From Amycolatopsis mediterranei (GTDB lineage: Bacteria > Actinomycetota > Actinomycetes > Mycobacteriales > Pseudonocardiaceae): DNA of 64,000 nucleotides. Location of the stretch: NCBI RefSeq assembly GCF_026017845.1, contig NZ_CP100416.1, positions 9,112,334-9,176,333 on the forward strand, written 5' to 3'. Shown here in pieces: positions 1 through 6,765 of this stretch (position 1 is its first letter; the number at the start of each line of letters is the position of its first letter). A model generated the notes under the pieces. It searched no databases. It worked only from the letters and a program-made list of their open reading frames with translations, and was not told the DNA's origin. The position numbers and the translations under genes were made by a program.

Positions 1-852
1 CTCGCCAGCCAGGTGAAGCTCGACGTGGTCGAGACGGACTACCGCGGCCACGCGATGGCCGTCGCGCGCTCGGCCGCGCGGGACGGCATCGACCTGGTCG
101 TGGCGCACGGCGGCGACGGCACGGTCAACGAGGTCGTCAACGGCCTGCTCGCCGACGCCGACGGCGACCCCGCCGAAATCGGGCACGTACCGGCCTTGGG
201 CGTCGTCCCCGGCGGCTCGGCCAACGTGTTCGCCCGCGCCCTCGGCATCTCCGCGGACTCGTTCGAGGCCACCCACCAGCTGCTCAACGCGCTGGAGAAC
301 GACCGCTCGCGCCGGGTCGGGCTCGGCCTGGCCGACGGCCACTGGTTCACCTTCAACTCCGGCCTCGGCTGGGACGCCGACGTCGTCGGCCGGGTCGCCA
401 AGCGCCGCGGCAAGCAGACGACGGCCGGCCTCTACATGCGGGCCGCCGTCCGCTCCTACTTCCGGCCGCCGCTGGGACGGCCCGCCCTCACGATCCGCAT
501 CCCGGGCGCGGAACCCGCCGAGGCGTTGACCGCTTTCGTGTCGAACACCGATCCGTGGAGCTACCTGGGTGAGCGAGCCATCCACCTCAACCCGGGTTGC
601 TCGTTCGAGACGGGATTGGGTTTGTTCGCGTTGAACGGTCTGGGGTTGCCCACGGTGTTCAAGCATGTACGCCAAGCTTTGACTACGAAGAGCAACCAGC
701 GCGGCCGACGTCTCGTGCGTCACGATGACCTGCCGATGATCCGCATCGACGCAGCTGAACCGGTAAACTTCCAGGTGGACGGCGACCTCGTCGGCCAGCG
801 GACCCGAGTGGAATTCTTCAGCGTCCCGAACGCACTCACGGTGATCGTGTGA
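1..852 (+). CDS. Diacylglycerol kinase-family lipid kinase, 5' end cut by window
   Basis: The frame is open from base 1, so the true start and the N-terminal part of the nucleotide-binding fold lie outside; 283 residues are visible. The catalytic signature GGDGTVNEVVNG (about 109-144) and the following GVVPGGSANVFARALGI stretch are typical of the DAGK catalytic domain of the YegS/Rv2252/sphingosine-kinase superfamily. These proteins phosphorylate a lipid hydroxyl with ATP on the cytoplasmic face of the membrane. The C-terminal half holds the usual beta-sandwich ending near VDGDLVGQ. A DAGK-type gene upstream of whiB1 fits the mycobacterial order as I recall it (Rv3218-whiB1). The lipid substrate cannot be read from the sequence. 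Confidence 0.88.
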   Translation, partial: LASQVKLDVVETDYRGHAMAVARSAARDGIDLVVAHGGDGTVNEVVNGLLADADGDPAEIGHVPALGVVPGGSANVFARALGISADSFEATHQLLNALENDRSRRVGLGLADGHWFTFNSGLGWDADVVGRVAKRRGKQTTAGLYMRAAVRSYFRPPLGRPALTIRIPGAEPAEALTAFVSNTDPWSYLGERAIHLNPGCSFETGLGLFALNGLGLPTVFKHVRQALTTKSNQRGRRLVRHDDLPMIRIDAAEPVNFQVDGDLVGQRTRVEFFSVPNALTVIV

Positions 853-987
853 CGGCGGGACACCTGATCGCCTGCGGATAAGTGCCAGGTGCCGTTCGTC
901 GACGGAGAAGCTCCACTCAGCGCATCAGCCTTCCCTTCGGGCGGCTGTTTCGGAGAGAAACCGCAGGTCAGAGGGGTCGCTCGGCCG

Positions 988-1003
988 GGTGACCTGACTC
1001 ACC
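988..1003. promoter_or_regulatory. Candidate CRP/FNR-family operator upstream of whiB1
   Basis: GGTGA-N6-TCACC is a perfect 16-bp palindrome matching the core of the CRP consensus (TGTGA-N6-TCACA). It lies about 124 bp before the whiB1 start in a 274-bp non-coding gap. In M. tuberculosis whiB1 is a known target of the cAMP receptor protein Rv3676, which makes the match meaningful. Function here is inferred. Confidence 0.6.
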
Positions 1004-1126
1004 GATCTTCCGGAAACCCTTGTCGAAAGCGGTGCTTCGTGAAAGCATTCACAAGCACCCAAGAACACGACCGCCATTGACGACTGTGGCGCGGCCCTCC
1101 CGCGCCATATGAAGGAGCTCACGAAC

Positions 1127-1381
1127 ATGGACTGGCGCCACGACGCGGCCTGCCGAGACGAGGACCCCGAGCTGTTCTTCCCGGTGGGAACCAGCGGTCC
1201 GGCTCTGTCGCAGGTTACGCAGGCGAAGGCCGTGTGCCACCGCTGCACCGTCGCTTCCGACTGCTTGGCCTGGGCTTTGGCCAGCGGCCAGGACGCGGGC
1301 GTGTGGGGCGGCATGAGCGAGGATGAGCGACGCGCGCTCAAGCGCCGCCGTACGCACATCGGCACGCGGACCAACGCCTAA
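1127..1381 (+). CDS. whiB1: WhiB1 iron-sulfur transcription factor
   Basis: This is an 84-residue Wbl protein almost identical in layout to M. tuberculosis WhiB1. Four cysteines (C9, C37, C40, C46) bind a [4Fe-4S] cluster that is sensitive to nitric oxide. They are followed by the GVWGG turn and a basic KRRRTHIGTR tail for DNA contact. WhiB1 proteins bind the C-terminal region of the primary sigma factor and are essential in mycobacteria. The start is the ATG of MDWRHDAAC, with AAGGAG at 1112-1117 at good spacing; an ATG at 1109 would overlap that ribosome-binding site and lengthen the conserved N-terminus. A CRP-like palindrome upstream suggests cAMP-linked control. Confidence 0.96.
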   Translation: MDWRHDAACRDEDPELFFPVGTSGPALSQVTQAKAVCHRCTVASDCLAWALASGQDAGVWGGMSEDERRALKRRRTHIGTRTNA

Positions 1382-1556
1382 GTTTCTCGAGATCCACCCA
1401 GGCCGAGCAGGAATTTCACCCGGCGGGCATTTGTCGTGCCCACGCCGTCTGGGGTGATACCTACCCGGTCTGAGCTTAACAACCGAGGCGAAACCACCTG
1501 GCGACGGGTGCGGTAAAACCTCACCGGGACTTCAAGTCTCCCGCAAAACGTTGAAC

Positions 1557-1586
1557 GGCCCGGCACCACGCACCTGGTGCCGGGCC
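1557..1586 (+). terminator. Hairpin terminator downstream of whiB1
   Basis: A perfect 12-bp inverted repeat (GGCCCGGCACCA / TGGTGCCGGGCC) with a 6-nt loop is followed by TTCATCG. It sits about 175 bp after the whiB1 stop. The 1382-1556 stretch before it shows no gene or RNA that I recognise. The weak T run is usual for high-G+C actinomycetes. Confidence 0.6.
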
Positions 1587-1591
1587 TTCAT

Positions 1592-1735
1592 CGTGTCGTC
1601 CCCCCAATCACCCGTGTCGACCTCCCCATCACACGCGATGACCTTTCAATCACACGGCCGAAAGGCACCAGCGTGATTGAGAAGCCAACTCGCGTGTTCA
1701 GGGAGTCGACACGCGTGATTGAAGGGACGACACGA
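1592..1735. repeat. 21-bp repeat cluster A: three units facing three inverted units
   Basis: Units of exactly 21 bp start at 1592, 1613 and 1634 (CGTGTCG...ATCAC phase). After an 18-nt centre, inverted counterparts start at 1673, 1694 and 1715 (GTGATTGA...GACACGC phase). The cluster fills the gap between the whiB1 terminator and the stop codon of the convergent pdtaS (1737-1739). Related clusters occur near 33.3, 45.9 and 60.1 kb. No coding potential is supported. Confidence 0.8.
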
Positions 1736-1736
1736 G

Positions 1737-3257
1737 TCAGAGGCGGCGGGAAAGCGGGATGCGCAGCGCGGCTTCCGTCCCCGTCACGCGGGTCGCCGAC
1801 GTCTCCGGCCGCACCTTCCGCAGCGACAGCGAGCCCCGCAGCTCGGACTCCACCAGCGTCCGGACGATCTGCAACCCGAGCCCGTCGGACCGCTCCAGCG
1901 AGAACCCCGCCGGCAGGCCGCGGCCGTTGTCGCGGATCACGACGTCCAGCCAGCGGGCCGAACGCTCCACGATCAGCTCGACCTTGCCCGACCGGCCCGC
2001 CGGGAACGCGTGCTCGATCGCGTTCTGCACCAGCTCGGCCAGCACCATCACCAGCGGCGTCGCGATCTCCGCGACCACCACCCCGAACGAGCCCTTCCGC
2101 GACAGCCCGACCTGCGACTCCGCCGTGGCGACCTCGCCGACCATCGGCAGCACGTTGTCCAGCAGCTTGTCGAGGTCGACGCGCTCGTCCACCGAAATCG
2201 ACAGCGCCTCGTGCACCAGCGCGATCGACGTCACCCGGCGCACGGACTCCGCCAGAGCGAGCCGCGCCTCCTCCGACGACGTCCGCCGGGACTGCAGCCG
2301 CAGCAACGCGGCCACCGTCTGCAGGTTGTTCTTCACCCGGTGGTGGATCTCCCGGATCGTCGCGTCCTTCGACAGCAGCGCGCGGTCACGCCGTTTCACC
2401 TCGGTGACGTCGCGGACCAGCACCAGCGCGCCCGCCGCCTGCCCGGCCGGCCGCAGCGGCAGCGCGCGGAACAGCACCACGGCGCCGCGTCGCGAGTCGG
2501 CCTCCGTGCGGCTCGACGGCTTCCCGTCGAGGGCCTCGATGATCCGGTGGGACACCTCGGTGGCGTCGAACGGGTCGCGGATCAGCGACCGCGTCAGCGG
2601 CGCCAGCCGGGTGCCGACCAGGTCGGACTCGTGCCCCATCCGGTGGTAGGCGGACAGGCCGTTCGGGCTGGCGAACACGACCGTGCCACTCGAGTCGAGC
2701 CGGATCAGCCCGTCCCCCACCCGCGGCGAAGTGTGGGTGTCCGTCGCATTCGTCCCGTTCGGCGGGAACGTACCGTCGACGATCATCTGGCACAGGTCGC
2801 CGGCGCTGCCCAGGTACGCGATCTCCAACGGCGACGGCACGCGCGGCGCGGCCAGGTTCGTCTCCCGGCTCATCACGGCGACGACCTCGTCGTGGAACCG
2901 CACCGGGATCGCCTCACGCCGCATCGGCAGGTCGCGGTACCAGTGCGGGTCCTCCTCGCGGCAGATCCGCACCTCGCGCATGGCCTTCGCCAGCTGCGGG
3001 TGCTCCTGGACCGTGAACCGCGTGCCGACGACGTCTTCGGGGTGCGCCGTCGGCGCCGTCGTCGGCCGCGCGTGCGCGACGCAGACGAAGTCGCCGCCGT
3101 CGGGCTGCAGGTCCTCGGTCACCGGGACCCAGAGCAGAAAGTCGGCGAAGGACAGGTCGGCCAGCAGCTGCCACTCCGCGACGACGGTCTGCAGGTGGTC
3201 CGCGGCCTCTCCGGGGAGGCCGGTGTTGTCGGCGAGCAGTTCGGCGAGCGTGGACAC
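1737..3257 (-). CDS. pdtaS: PdtaS-type cytosolic sensor histidine kinase
   Basis: A soluble kinase of 506 residues, close to the 501 of mycobacterial PdtaS. Order: an N-terminal GAF-like sensor starting STLAELLADNTGLPG, a PAS-like domain around residues 190-290, the HisKA_2 H-box REIHHRVKNN with the likely phosphoacceptor H305, and a HATPase domain with NAIEHAF and DNGRGLP. PdtaS phosphorylates the RNA-binding antiterminator PdtaR and in mycobacteria responds to nitric oxide and copper. PdtaR is not in this window. There are no transmembrane segments. The GTG at 3257 was chosen because it reproduces the family N-terminus; an ATG three codons upstream is also possible. Convergent with whiB1 as in M. 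tuberculosis. Confidence 0.92.
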   Translation of the reverse strand: MSTLAELLADNTGLPGEAADHLQTVVAEWQLLADLSFADFLLWVPVTEDLQPDGGDFVCVAHARPTTAPTAHPEDVVGTRFTVQEHPQLAKAMREVRICREEDPHWYRDLPMRREAIPVRFHDEVVAVMSRETNLAAPRVPSPLEIAYLGSAGDLCQMIVDGTFPPNGTNATDTHTSPRVGDGLIRLDSSGTVVFASPNGLSAYHRMGHESDLVGTRLAPLTRSLIRDPFDATEVSHRIIEALDGKPSSRTEADSRRGAVVLFRALPLRPAGQAAGALVLVRDVTEVKRRDRALLSKDATIREIHHRVKNNLQTVAALLRLQSRRTSSEEARLALAESVRRVTSIALVHEALSISVDERVDLDKLLDNVLPMVGEVATAESQVGLSRKGSFGVVVAEIATPLVMVLAELVQNAIEHAFPAGRSGKVELIVERSARWLDVVIRDNGRGLPAGFSLERSDGLGLQIVRTLVESELRGSLSLRKVRPETSATRVTGTEAALRIPLSRRL

Positions 3258-3331
3258 GCACCCCATCCAACCAGAGCGGGACGTCATGACACACTTGAGA
3301 GGTTGACCAGCTTTGACGACGAGGAGTGAAC

Positions 3332-3406
3332 ATGTCGAAGCGCGCCCGCAAGCGTCGCGACCGGAAGAAGAACGGCGCGAACCACGGCAAGAAGCCCAAC
3401 GCCTGA
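3332..3406 (+). CDS. Ribosomal protein bL37, 24-residue actinobacterial protein
   Basis: A tiny gene encoding 24 residues, MSKRARKRRDRKKNGANHGK followed by KPNA. It closely matches the bL37 protein found in cryo-EM maps of mycobacterial 50S subunits, where it sits in a pocket of 23S rRNA. Eleven of 24 residues are Arg or Lys. The start is set by GAGGAG at 3321-3326 five bases before the ATG. A strong hairpin lies at 3426-3457. It reads divergently from pdtaS. It falls below most gene-calling length cut-offs and is easily missed. Confidence 0.88.
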   Translation: MSKRARKRRDRKKNGANHGKKPNA

Positions 3407-3425
3407 TTCCCGGCGTCGGCATGAC

Positions 3426-3457
3426 GAAGGCCCCCACACATCAGCGTGGGGGCCTTC
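3426..3457. terminator. Bidirectional hairpin terminator between bL37 and rsrA
   Basis: A perfect 12-bp stem (GAAGGCCCCCAC / GTGGGGGCCTTC) with an 8-nt loop. It lies 20 bp after the bL37 stop and 17 bp beyond the rsrA stop, so it can serve both convergent transcripts. Confidence 0.75.
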
Positions 3458-3473
3458 GTCGTGCTCAGGCGCG

Positions 3474-3794
3474 CTATTCGGAGCGCTGCTCGACGGTGAT
3501 CTCGGTGCGTTCCACGGTGACGCCGCCGCGCGTGGCGACGGTCTGGCGGATCGACGCGCGCAGCCGGCTCTTCAGCTCGGCCGGGGCGTGGTCGCCGCCG
3601 CACTTGCGGGCCAGCAGCTGCTTGAGGTGCTCGTCGATGCCGTACTCCTCGAGGCACGGCGGGCAGTCCTCGATGTGCGAGCGCAGCGCGGCGTCACGCT
3701 CGGGGCTGCACTCGCGGTCGAGCAGCAGGTAGATGTCGGCGAGCGCCTCTTCGCAGCGGACCTTGTCGGACGCGCCCTCGCACATGTCGTTCAT
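3474..3794 (-). CDS. rsrA: Zinc-binding redox anti-sigma factor RsrA/RshA
   Basis: A 106-residue ZAS-family anti-sigma factor. C14, H40, C44 and C47 form the zinc site, with the HIEDCPPC motif giving the H-x3-C-x2-C core. The positions equal those of Streptomyces RsrA (C11, H37, C41, C44) shifted by three. Disulfide stress forms a disulfide bond among these cysteines, ejects zinc and frees the partner sigma factor. Its ATG overlaps the sigR stop by four bases (ATGA), so the two are translationally coupled, which suits a fixed sigma/anti-sigma ratio. The acidic tail ends VERTEITVEQRSE. Confidence 0.95.
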   Translation of the reverse strand: MNDMCEGASDKVRCEEALADIYLLLDRECSPERDAALRSHIEDCPPCLEEYGIDEHLKQLLARKCGGDHAPAELKSRLRASIRQTVATRGGVTVERTEITVEQRSE

Positions 3795-4414
3795 CGCCCC
3801 GCCACCTCCTCCTGGGCACCCCGGATGAAACCGCGTTCCCGCGCCACGTCGGCGAGCAGGTCGCGCAGCTGGGCGCGGCCGCGGTGCAGGCGGGACATCA
3901 CGGTGCCGATGGGGGTGTCCATGATTTCGGCGATCTCCTTGTACGCGAAGCCCTCGACGTCGGCCAGGTAGACGGCCAGTCGGAACTCCTCGGGCAGCTT
4001 CTGCAGGGCGGCCTTGACGTCGGTGTCGGGCAGGTTGTCCATCGCCTCGACCTCGGCCGACCGCAGCCCGCTCGAGGTGTGGTTCTCCGCCTTGGCGATC
4101 TGCCAGTCGGTGATCTCCTCGGTGGGCGCCTGCACCGGCTGCCGCTGGCGCTTGCGGTAGCCGTTGATGTAGGTGTTGGTCAGGATGCGGTACATCCAGG
4201 CCTTCAGGTTCGTCCCCGCCTTGAAGGAGGCGAAAGCCGCGTACGCCTTGAGGTAGGTCTCCTGGACCAGGTCCTCGGCATCGGCGGGGTTGCGGGTCAT
4301 CCGCATCGCGGCCGAGTACAGCTGGTCGAGCAGCGGCATCGCGTCCCGCTCGAAACGCTCGGCGCGCTCGGCCTCGGTCGCTTCTTCCGGCGCTGAGTTC
4401 TGCGTGCTCGGCAA
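3791..4414 (-). CDS. sigR: ECF sigma factor SigR/SigH for thiol-oxidative stress
   Basis: A group 4 sigma factor of 207 residues from the TTG at 4414. Sigma region 2 contains RMTRNPADAEDLVQETYLKA and region 4 contains LPEEFRLAVYLADVEGFAYK. SigR/SigH directs transcription of thioredoxin, mycothiol and proteolysis genes after disulfide stress and is held inactive by RsrA, encoded next in the operon. A near-perfect SigR-type promoter at 4568-4594 indicates autoregulation. The frame stays open upstream, with in-frame GTG codons at 4489 and 4558. The latter sits where the autoregulated transcript should begin, so a form about 48 residues longer, like Streptomyces SigR-prime, is plausible. The short start is chosen by comparison with the family. 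Confidence 0.93.
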   Translation of the reverse strand: MPSTQNSAPEEATEAERAERFERDAMPLLDQLYSAAMRMTRNPADAEDLVQETYLKAYAAFASFKAGTNLKAWMYRILTNTYINGYRKRQRQPVQAPTEEITDWQIAKAENHTSSGLRSAEVEAMDNLPDTDVKAALQKLPEEFRLAVYLADVEGFAYKEIAEIMDTPIGTVMSRLHRGRAQLRDLLADVARERGFIRGAQEEVAGR

Positions 4415-4567
4415 ACCGTTCCCTTCCCGCTCGGCGTCGATGCGCGTGCGCGCATACGGCGGACCCGAGTTTACGCGGGGACCGGGCACGCCGCGGTTCG
4501 CCGGTGCCTGGGAACTGCGGCGGCTGCGTGAGCGTGTGGTGGCGAGCGTTGTTGTCACGTCCGGTAC

Positions 4568-4594
4568 AACCGATCGGGGTGATCGGGCATTCCC
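4568..4594 (-). promoter_or_regulatory. SigR-dependent autoregulatory promoter of sigR
   Basis: Read on the minus strand this is GGGAAT at 4594-4589, an 18-nt spacer, then GTT at 4570-4568. That equals the established SigR/SigH consensus (GGGAAT-N18-GTT in Streptomyces). Transcription would start near 4560. Confidence 0.82.
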
Positions 4595-4600
4595 TAGACT
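4595..4600 (+). promoter_or_regulatory. -10 box for a leaderless Cys-tRNA deacylase transcript
   Basis: TAGACT followed by only six bases and then the ATG at 4607. That spacing places the first transcribed base at or next to the start codon. It overlaps the -35 end of the divergent sigR promoter by one base run. The same TAGACTTCCG word precedes the gene at 50643. Confidence 0.5.
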
Positions 4601-4606
4601 TCCGCC

Positions 4607-5083
4607 ATGGCTGGCAAGGGCACCCCGGCGACGGCGTTGCTGGTGAAGCAAAAAGTGGCGCACACGCTGCACGCCTACGACCACGACCCGCGGGCGGAGT
4701 CGTACGGGCTGGAGGCGGTGGAAGCGCTGGGCCTGGACCGCGCCCGCGTGTTCAAGACGCTGGTCGCGGAGGTGGACGGCCGGCTCGTGGTGGGCGTGGT
4801 CCCGGTCACGGGACAGCTGGATTTGAAGGCGCTGGCGGCCGCGGCGGGCGGCAAGAAGGCGAAGATGGCGGACCCGGCGGCGGCCCAGCGGGCGACCGGG
4901 TACGTGCTGGGCGGGATCTCACCGCTGGGCCACCGGAGCCGGCTCCCGGTGGTGATCGACGCCTCGGCGGAGGGGTTCGAGACGGTGTTCTGCTCGGCCG
5001 GCCGGCGGGGGCTGGAAGTGGAATTGGCACCTGCTGAGCTCATCCGGCTGACCGGCGCCGTGGTGGCGCCGATCGGGGCCTGA
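4607..5083 (+). CDS. ybaK: Cys-tRNA(Pro) deacylase, YbaK/EbsC family
   Basis: 158 residues, the normal length for the YbaK family of trans-editing enzymes. YbaK hydrolyses Cys-tRNA(Pro) made in error by prolyl-tRNA synthetase. Family features seen: the start GTPATALLVKQKVAHTLHAY, the catalytic-lysine region RVFKTLVAEVDG, and GYVLGGISPLGHR. The protein is soluble. There is no Shine-Dalgarno; a -10 box six bases before the ATG suggests a leaderless mRNA. It is divergent from sigR, whose promoter lies partly within the same 190 bp. Confidence 0.93.
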   Translation: MAGKGTPATALLVKQKVAHTLHAYDHDPRAESYGLEAVEALGLDRARVFKTLVAEVDGRLVVGVVPVTGQLDLKALAAAAGGKKAKMADPAAAQRATGYVLGGISPLGHRSRLPVVIDASAEGFETVFCSAGRRGLEVELAPAELIRLTGAVVAPIGA

Positions 5084-5195
5084 CCTGCAGAAATACCACC
5101 CAGGGAGCAACCGGACAGCCCCCGCCCGTCCCTGGGGGGCGGCCCCTGTCCAGCCTATCGGCGGCAGGGGCGCAAAACCCGGCCCTCGGCAAATC

Positions 5196-5223
5196 TGTGG
5201 ACAACCGACGCCATTGTGGACAA
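5196..5223 (-). promoter_or_regulatory. Two exact DnaA boxes in tandem
   Basis: TGTGGACAA at 5196-5204 and again at 5215-5223, which is TTGTCCACA on the minus strand, the actinobacterial DnaA-box consensus. Same orientation, 19 bp apart. They sit in the 141-bp gap between two convergent genes, immediately before the stop codon of the hydrolase gene. No other origin features are present. Confidence 0.5.
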
Positions 5224-5224
5224 C

Positions 5225-5833
5225 TCAGGCCAGCGGCCGCAGCACCCGCGACAGCCACTCGGTCGCCGCGCGCGAGACCGTCTCCAGGTCCTTGCCCAGG
5301 CTGTGGTCGCCGTCGACCAGGACCAGCTCCTGGTGCGGTCCCGGCTTCGGGCGCCCGAAGGGGTCGCGCTCGCCCTGGATCACCAGGGTGGGGACCTCGA
5401 CCGCGTCGAACTCCGGCTGGCGCGTCTTCTCCGGCCGGCCCGGCGGGTGTTCCGGGAACGCCAGGCACAGCACCGCCACCGCCTGCCCGGCCGACGCCGT
5501 CCGGCAGGCCACCCGCGCGCCCGACGAGCGGCCCCCGAACACGAACGGCAGGCCGTCGAAGCGCTCCGACAGGTCGTCGGCCACCGTCAGCCACGCCGTG
5601 TCCAGCTGGTTCGCCGGGGCCGGCGCGCGGCGGCCCGCCACCTTGTACGGCTGCTCGACCAGCGCCACGTGCACGTCCGCGGCCTGCGCCGCGCGCGTCA
5701 CCGCCACCAGATCCTTCGCCGCGAGGCCGCCGCCCGCGCCGTGGCCGAGCATGAGCACCGCCTCGCCCTCCTCGGCGCAGTGCAGGTAGACCCGCGCCGG
5801 GCCGTAGGCGGTTTCGATCGGGATGGCCGTCAT
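5225..5833 (-). CDS. Alpha/beta-hydrolase-fold protein, dienelactone-hydrolase-like
   Basis: 202 residues. The frame shows MLGHGAGGG near residue 31, the nucleophile elbow GGRSSGA near 103, and TLVIQGERDPFG and GDHSLG near the C-terminus, giving a Ser-Asp-His triad. The layout fits the small KANL3/Tex30-type hydrolase family. The natural substrate is unknown. Its ATG overlaps the stop of the upstream SRAP gene by four bases (ATGA), so the two form an operon with coupled translation. A much longer frame exists but its first part is antisense noise over the SRAP gene. Confidence 0.85.
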   Translation of the reverse strand: MTAIPIETAYGPARVYLHCAEEGEAVLMLGHGAGGGLAAKDLVAVTRAAQAADVHVALVEQPYKVAGRRAPAPANQLDTAWLTVADDLSERFDGLPFVFGGRSSGARVACRTASAGQAVAVLCLAFPEHPPGRPEKTRQPEFDAVEVPTLVIQGERDPFGRPKPGPHQELVLVDGDHSLGKDLETVSRAATEWLSRVLRPLA

Positions 5834-6588
5834 GACTTCGGCGCGTCGAACAGGGCGCCCTCTTGCGCCGGGTCGACCCGTTCCAGCAGCTCGGGCCCGT
5901 TGTTGCGGACGTTGTTCACCTTGCTCGAGATCGGCCGCAGCTCCAGCGACGCCACGATGTCGTCCGGCGTCGGCACCAGCAGGTCGGTGACGTCTTCGCG
6001 GTCCGGGTCCAGCCAGCCGTCCCAATGGGAGCGAGGCACGATCAGCGGCATCCGGTGGTGGACGTCGGTGAGCTGGCCTGCCGCGTCGGTCGTGATGATC
6101 GAGAAGGTGATCAGCGGCGCCGCCTTGTCGTCGTCCTTGGGCCGCCAGCTCTCCCAGATCCCGCCGAACGCGATCGAGGAACCGTCCGGCTCCGTCATGT
6201 AGAACGGCTCCTTCTCCTTGCCCGTGCGGCGCCACTCGTACCAGCCGTCGGCGGGCACCAGGCAGCGGCGCGACACCAGCGCGCGGCGGAAGGCGGGCTT
6301 CTCGGCGGCCGTCTCGGCGCGCGTGTTGATCATCCGCGAGCCGACCGACGGGTCCTTGGCCCAGAACGGCACCAGGCCCCACTTCATCATCCGCAGCGAG
6401 CGCTCGGCGGGCTCGTCCTCGAGGACCTGGCCGTCTTCGTCACGCGGGTGCCGCTGCACGACCGTGACCACGTTCTTCGTCGGCGCCACGTTGTGGTCGG
6501 CGCGCGCGTGGCCTTCGGTGAGGTCGATCGCGTCGAACTCCTCGATCAGCTTCGCCGGGTCCTTCGTGGCGGCGTAGCGCCCGCACAT
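5830..6588 (-). CDS. SRAP/HMCES-family abasic-site DNA-protein crosslink protein
   Basis: 252 residues from the ATG giving MCGRYAATKDP. Cys2, exposed after Met1 removal, is the catalytic thiol that forms a thiazolidine crosslink to abasic sites in single-stranded DNA, shielding them (YedK/HMCES family). Also visible: the INTRAETAAEKPAFR region, CLVPADGWYEWR, and HHRMPLIVP with the conserved histidine. Start confirmed by AGGAGG at 6602-6597. It is co-transcribed with a hydrolase. The M. tuberculosis homologue Rv3226c holds the same place, but the aroA gene I would expect between it and rsgA is absent here. Confidence 0.93.
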   Translation of the reverse strand: MCGRYAATKDPAKLIEEFDAIDLTEGHARADHNVAPTKNVVTVVQRHPRDEDGQVLEDEPAERSLRMMKWGLVPFWAKDPSVGSRMINTRAETAAEKPAFRRALVSRRCLVPADGWYEWRRTGKEKEPFYMTEPDGSSIAFGGIWESWRPKDDDKAAPLITFSIITTDAAGQLTDVHHRMPLIVPRSHWDGWLDPDREDVTDLLVPTPDDIVASLELRPISSKVNNVRNNGPELLERVDPAQEGALFDAPKS

Positions 6589-6765
6589 GGCCAACCTCCT
6601 CTCTGTGCCAACCGGGGCTTCGCCCCGTGCCGGGGGCTCCGCCACCCGGACCCCCGAAGCGGGATGCCGAATCGTCCGGGACGCCATCGTTACACGCAGG
6701 CCAGGGCCGTGGCGAGCGGCGTGGGATCATTCGGGTGGGCACCGGCACACGAGAGGACGACGGGT

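Noticed and set aside
1382..1556. tRNA or known small RNA between whiB1 and its terminator
   Set aside because: No TPsiC-like GGTTCGA block, no acceptor stem, and no 6C-type double hairpin. The stretch is left unassigned.
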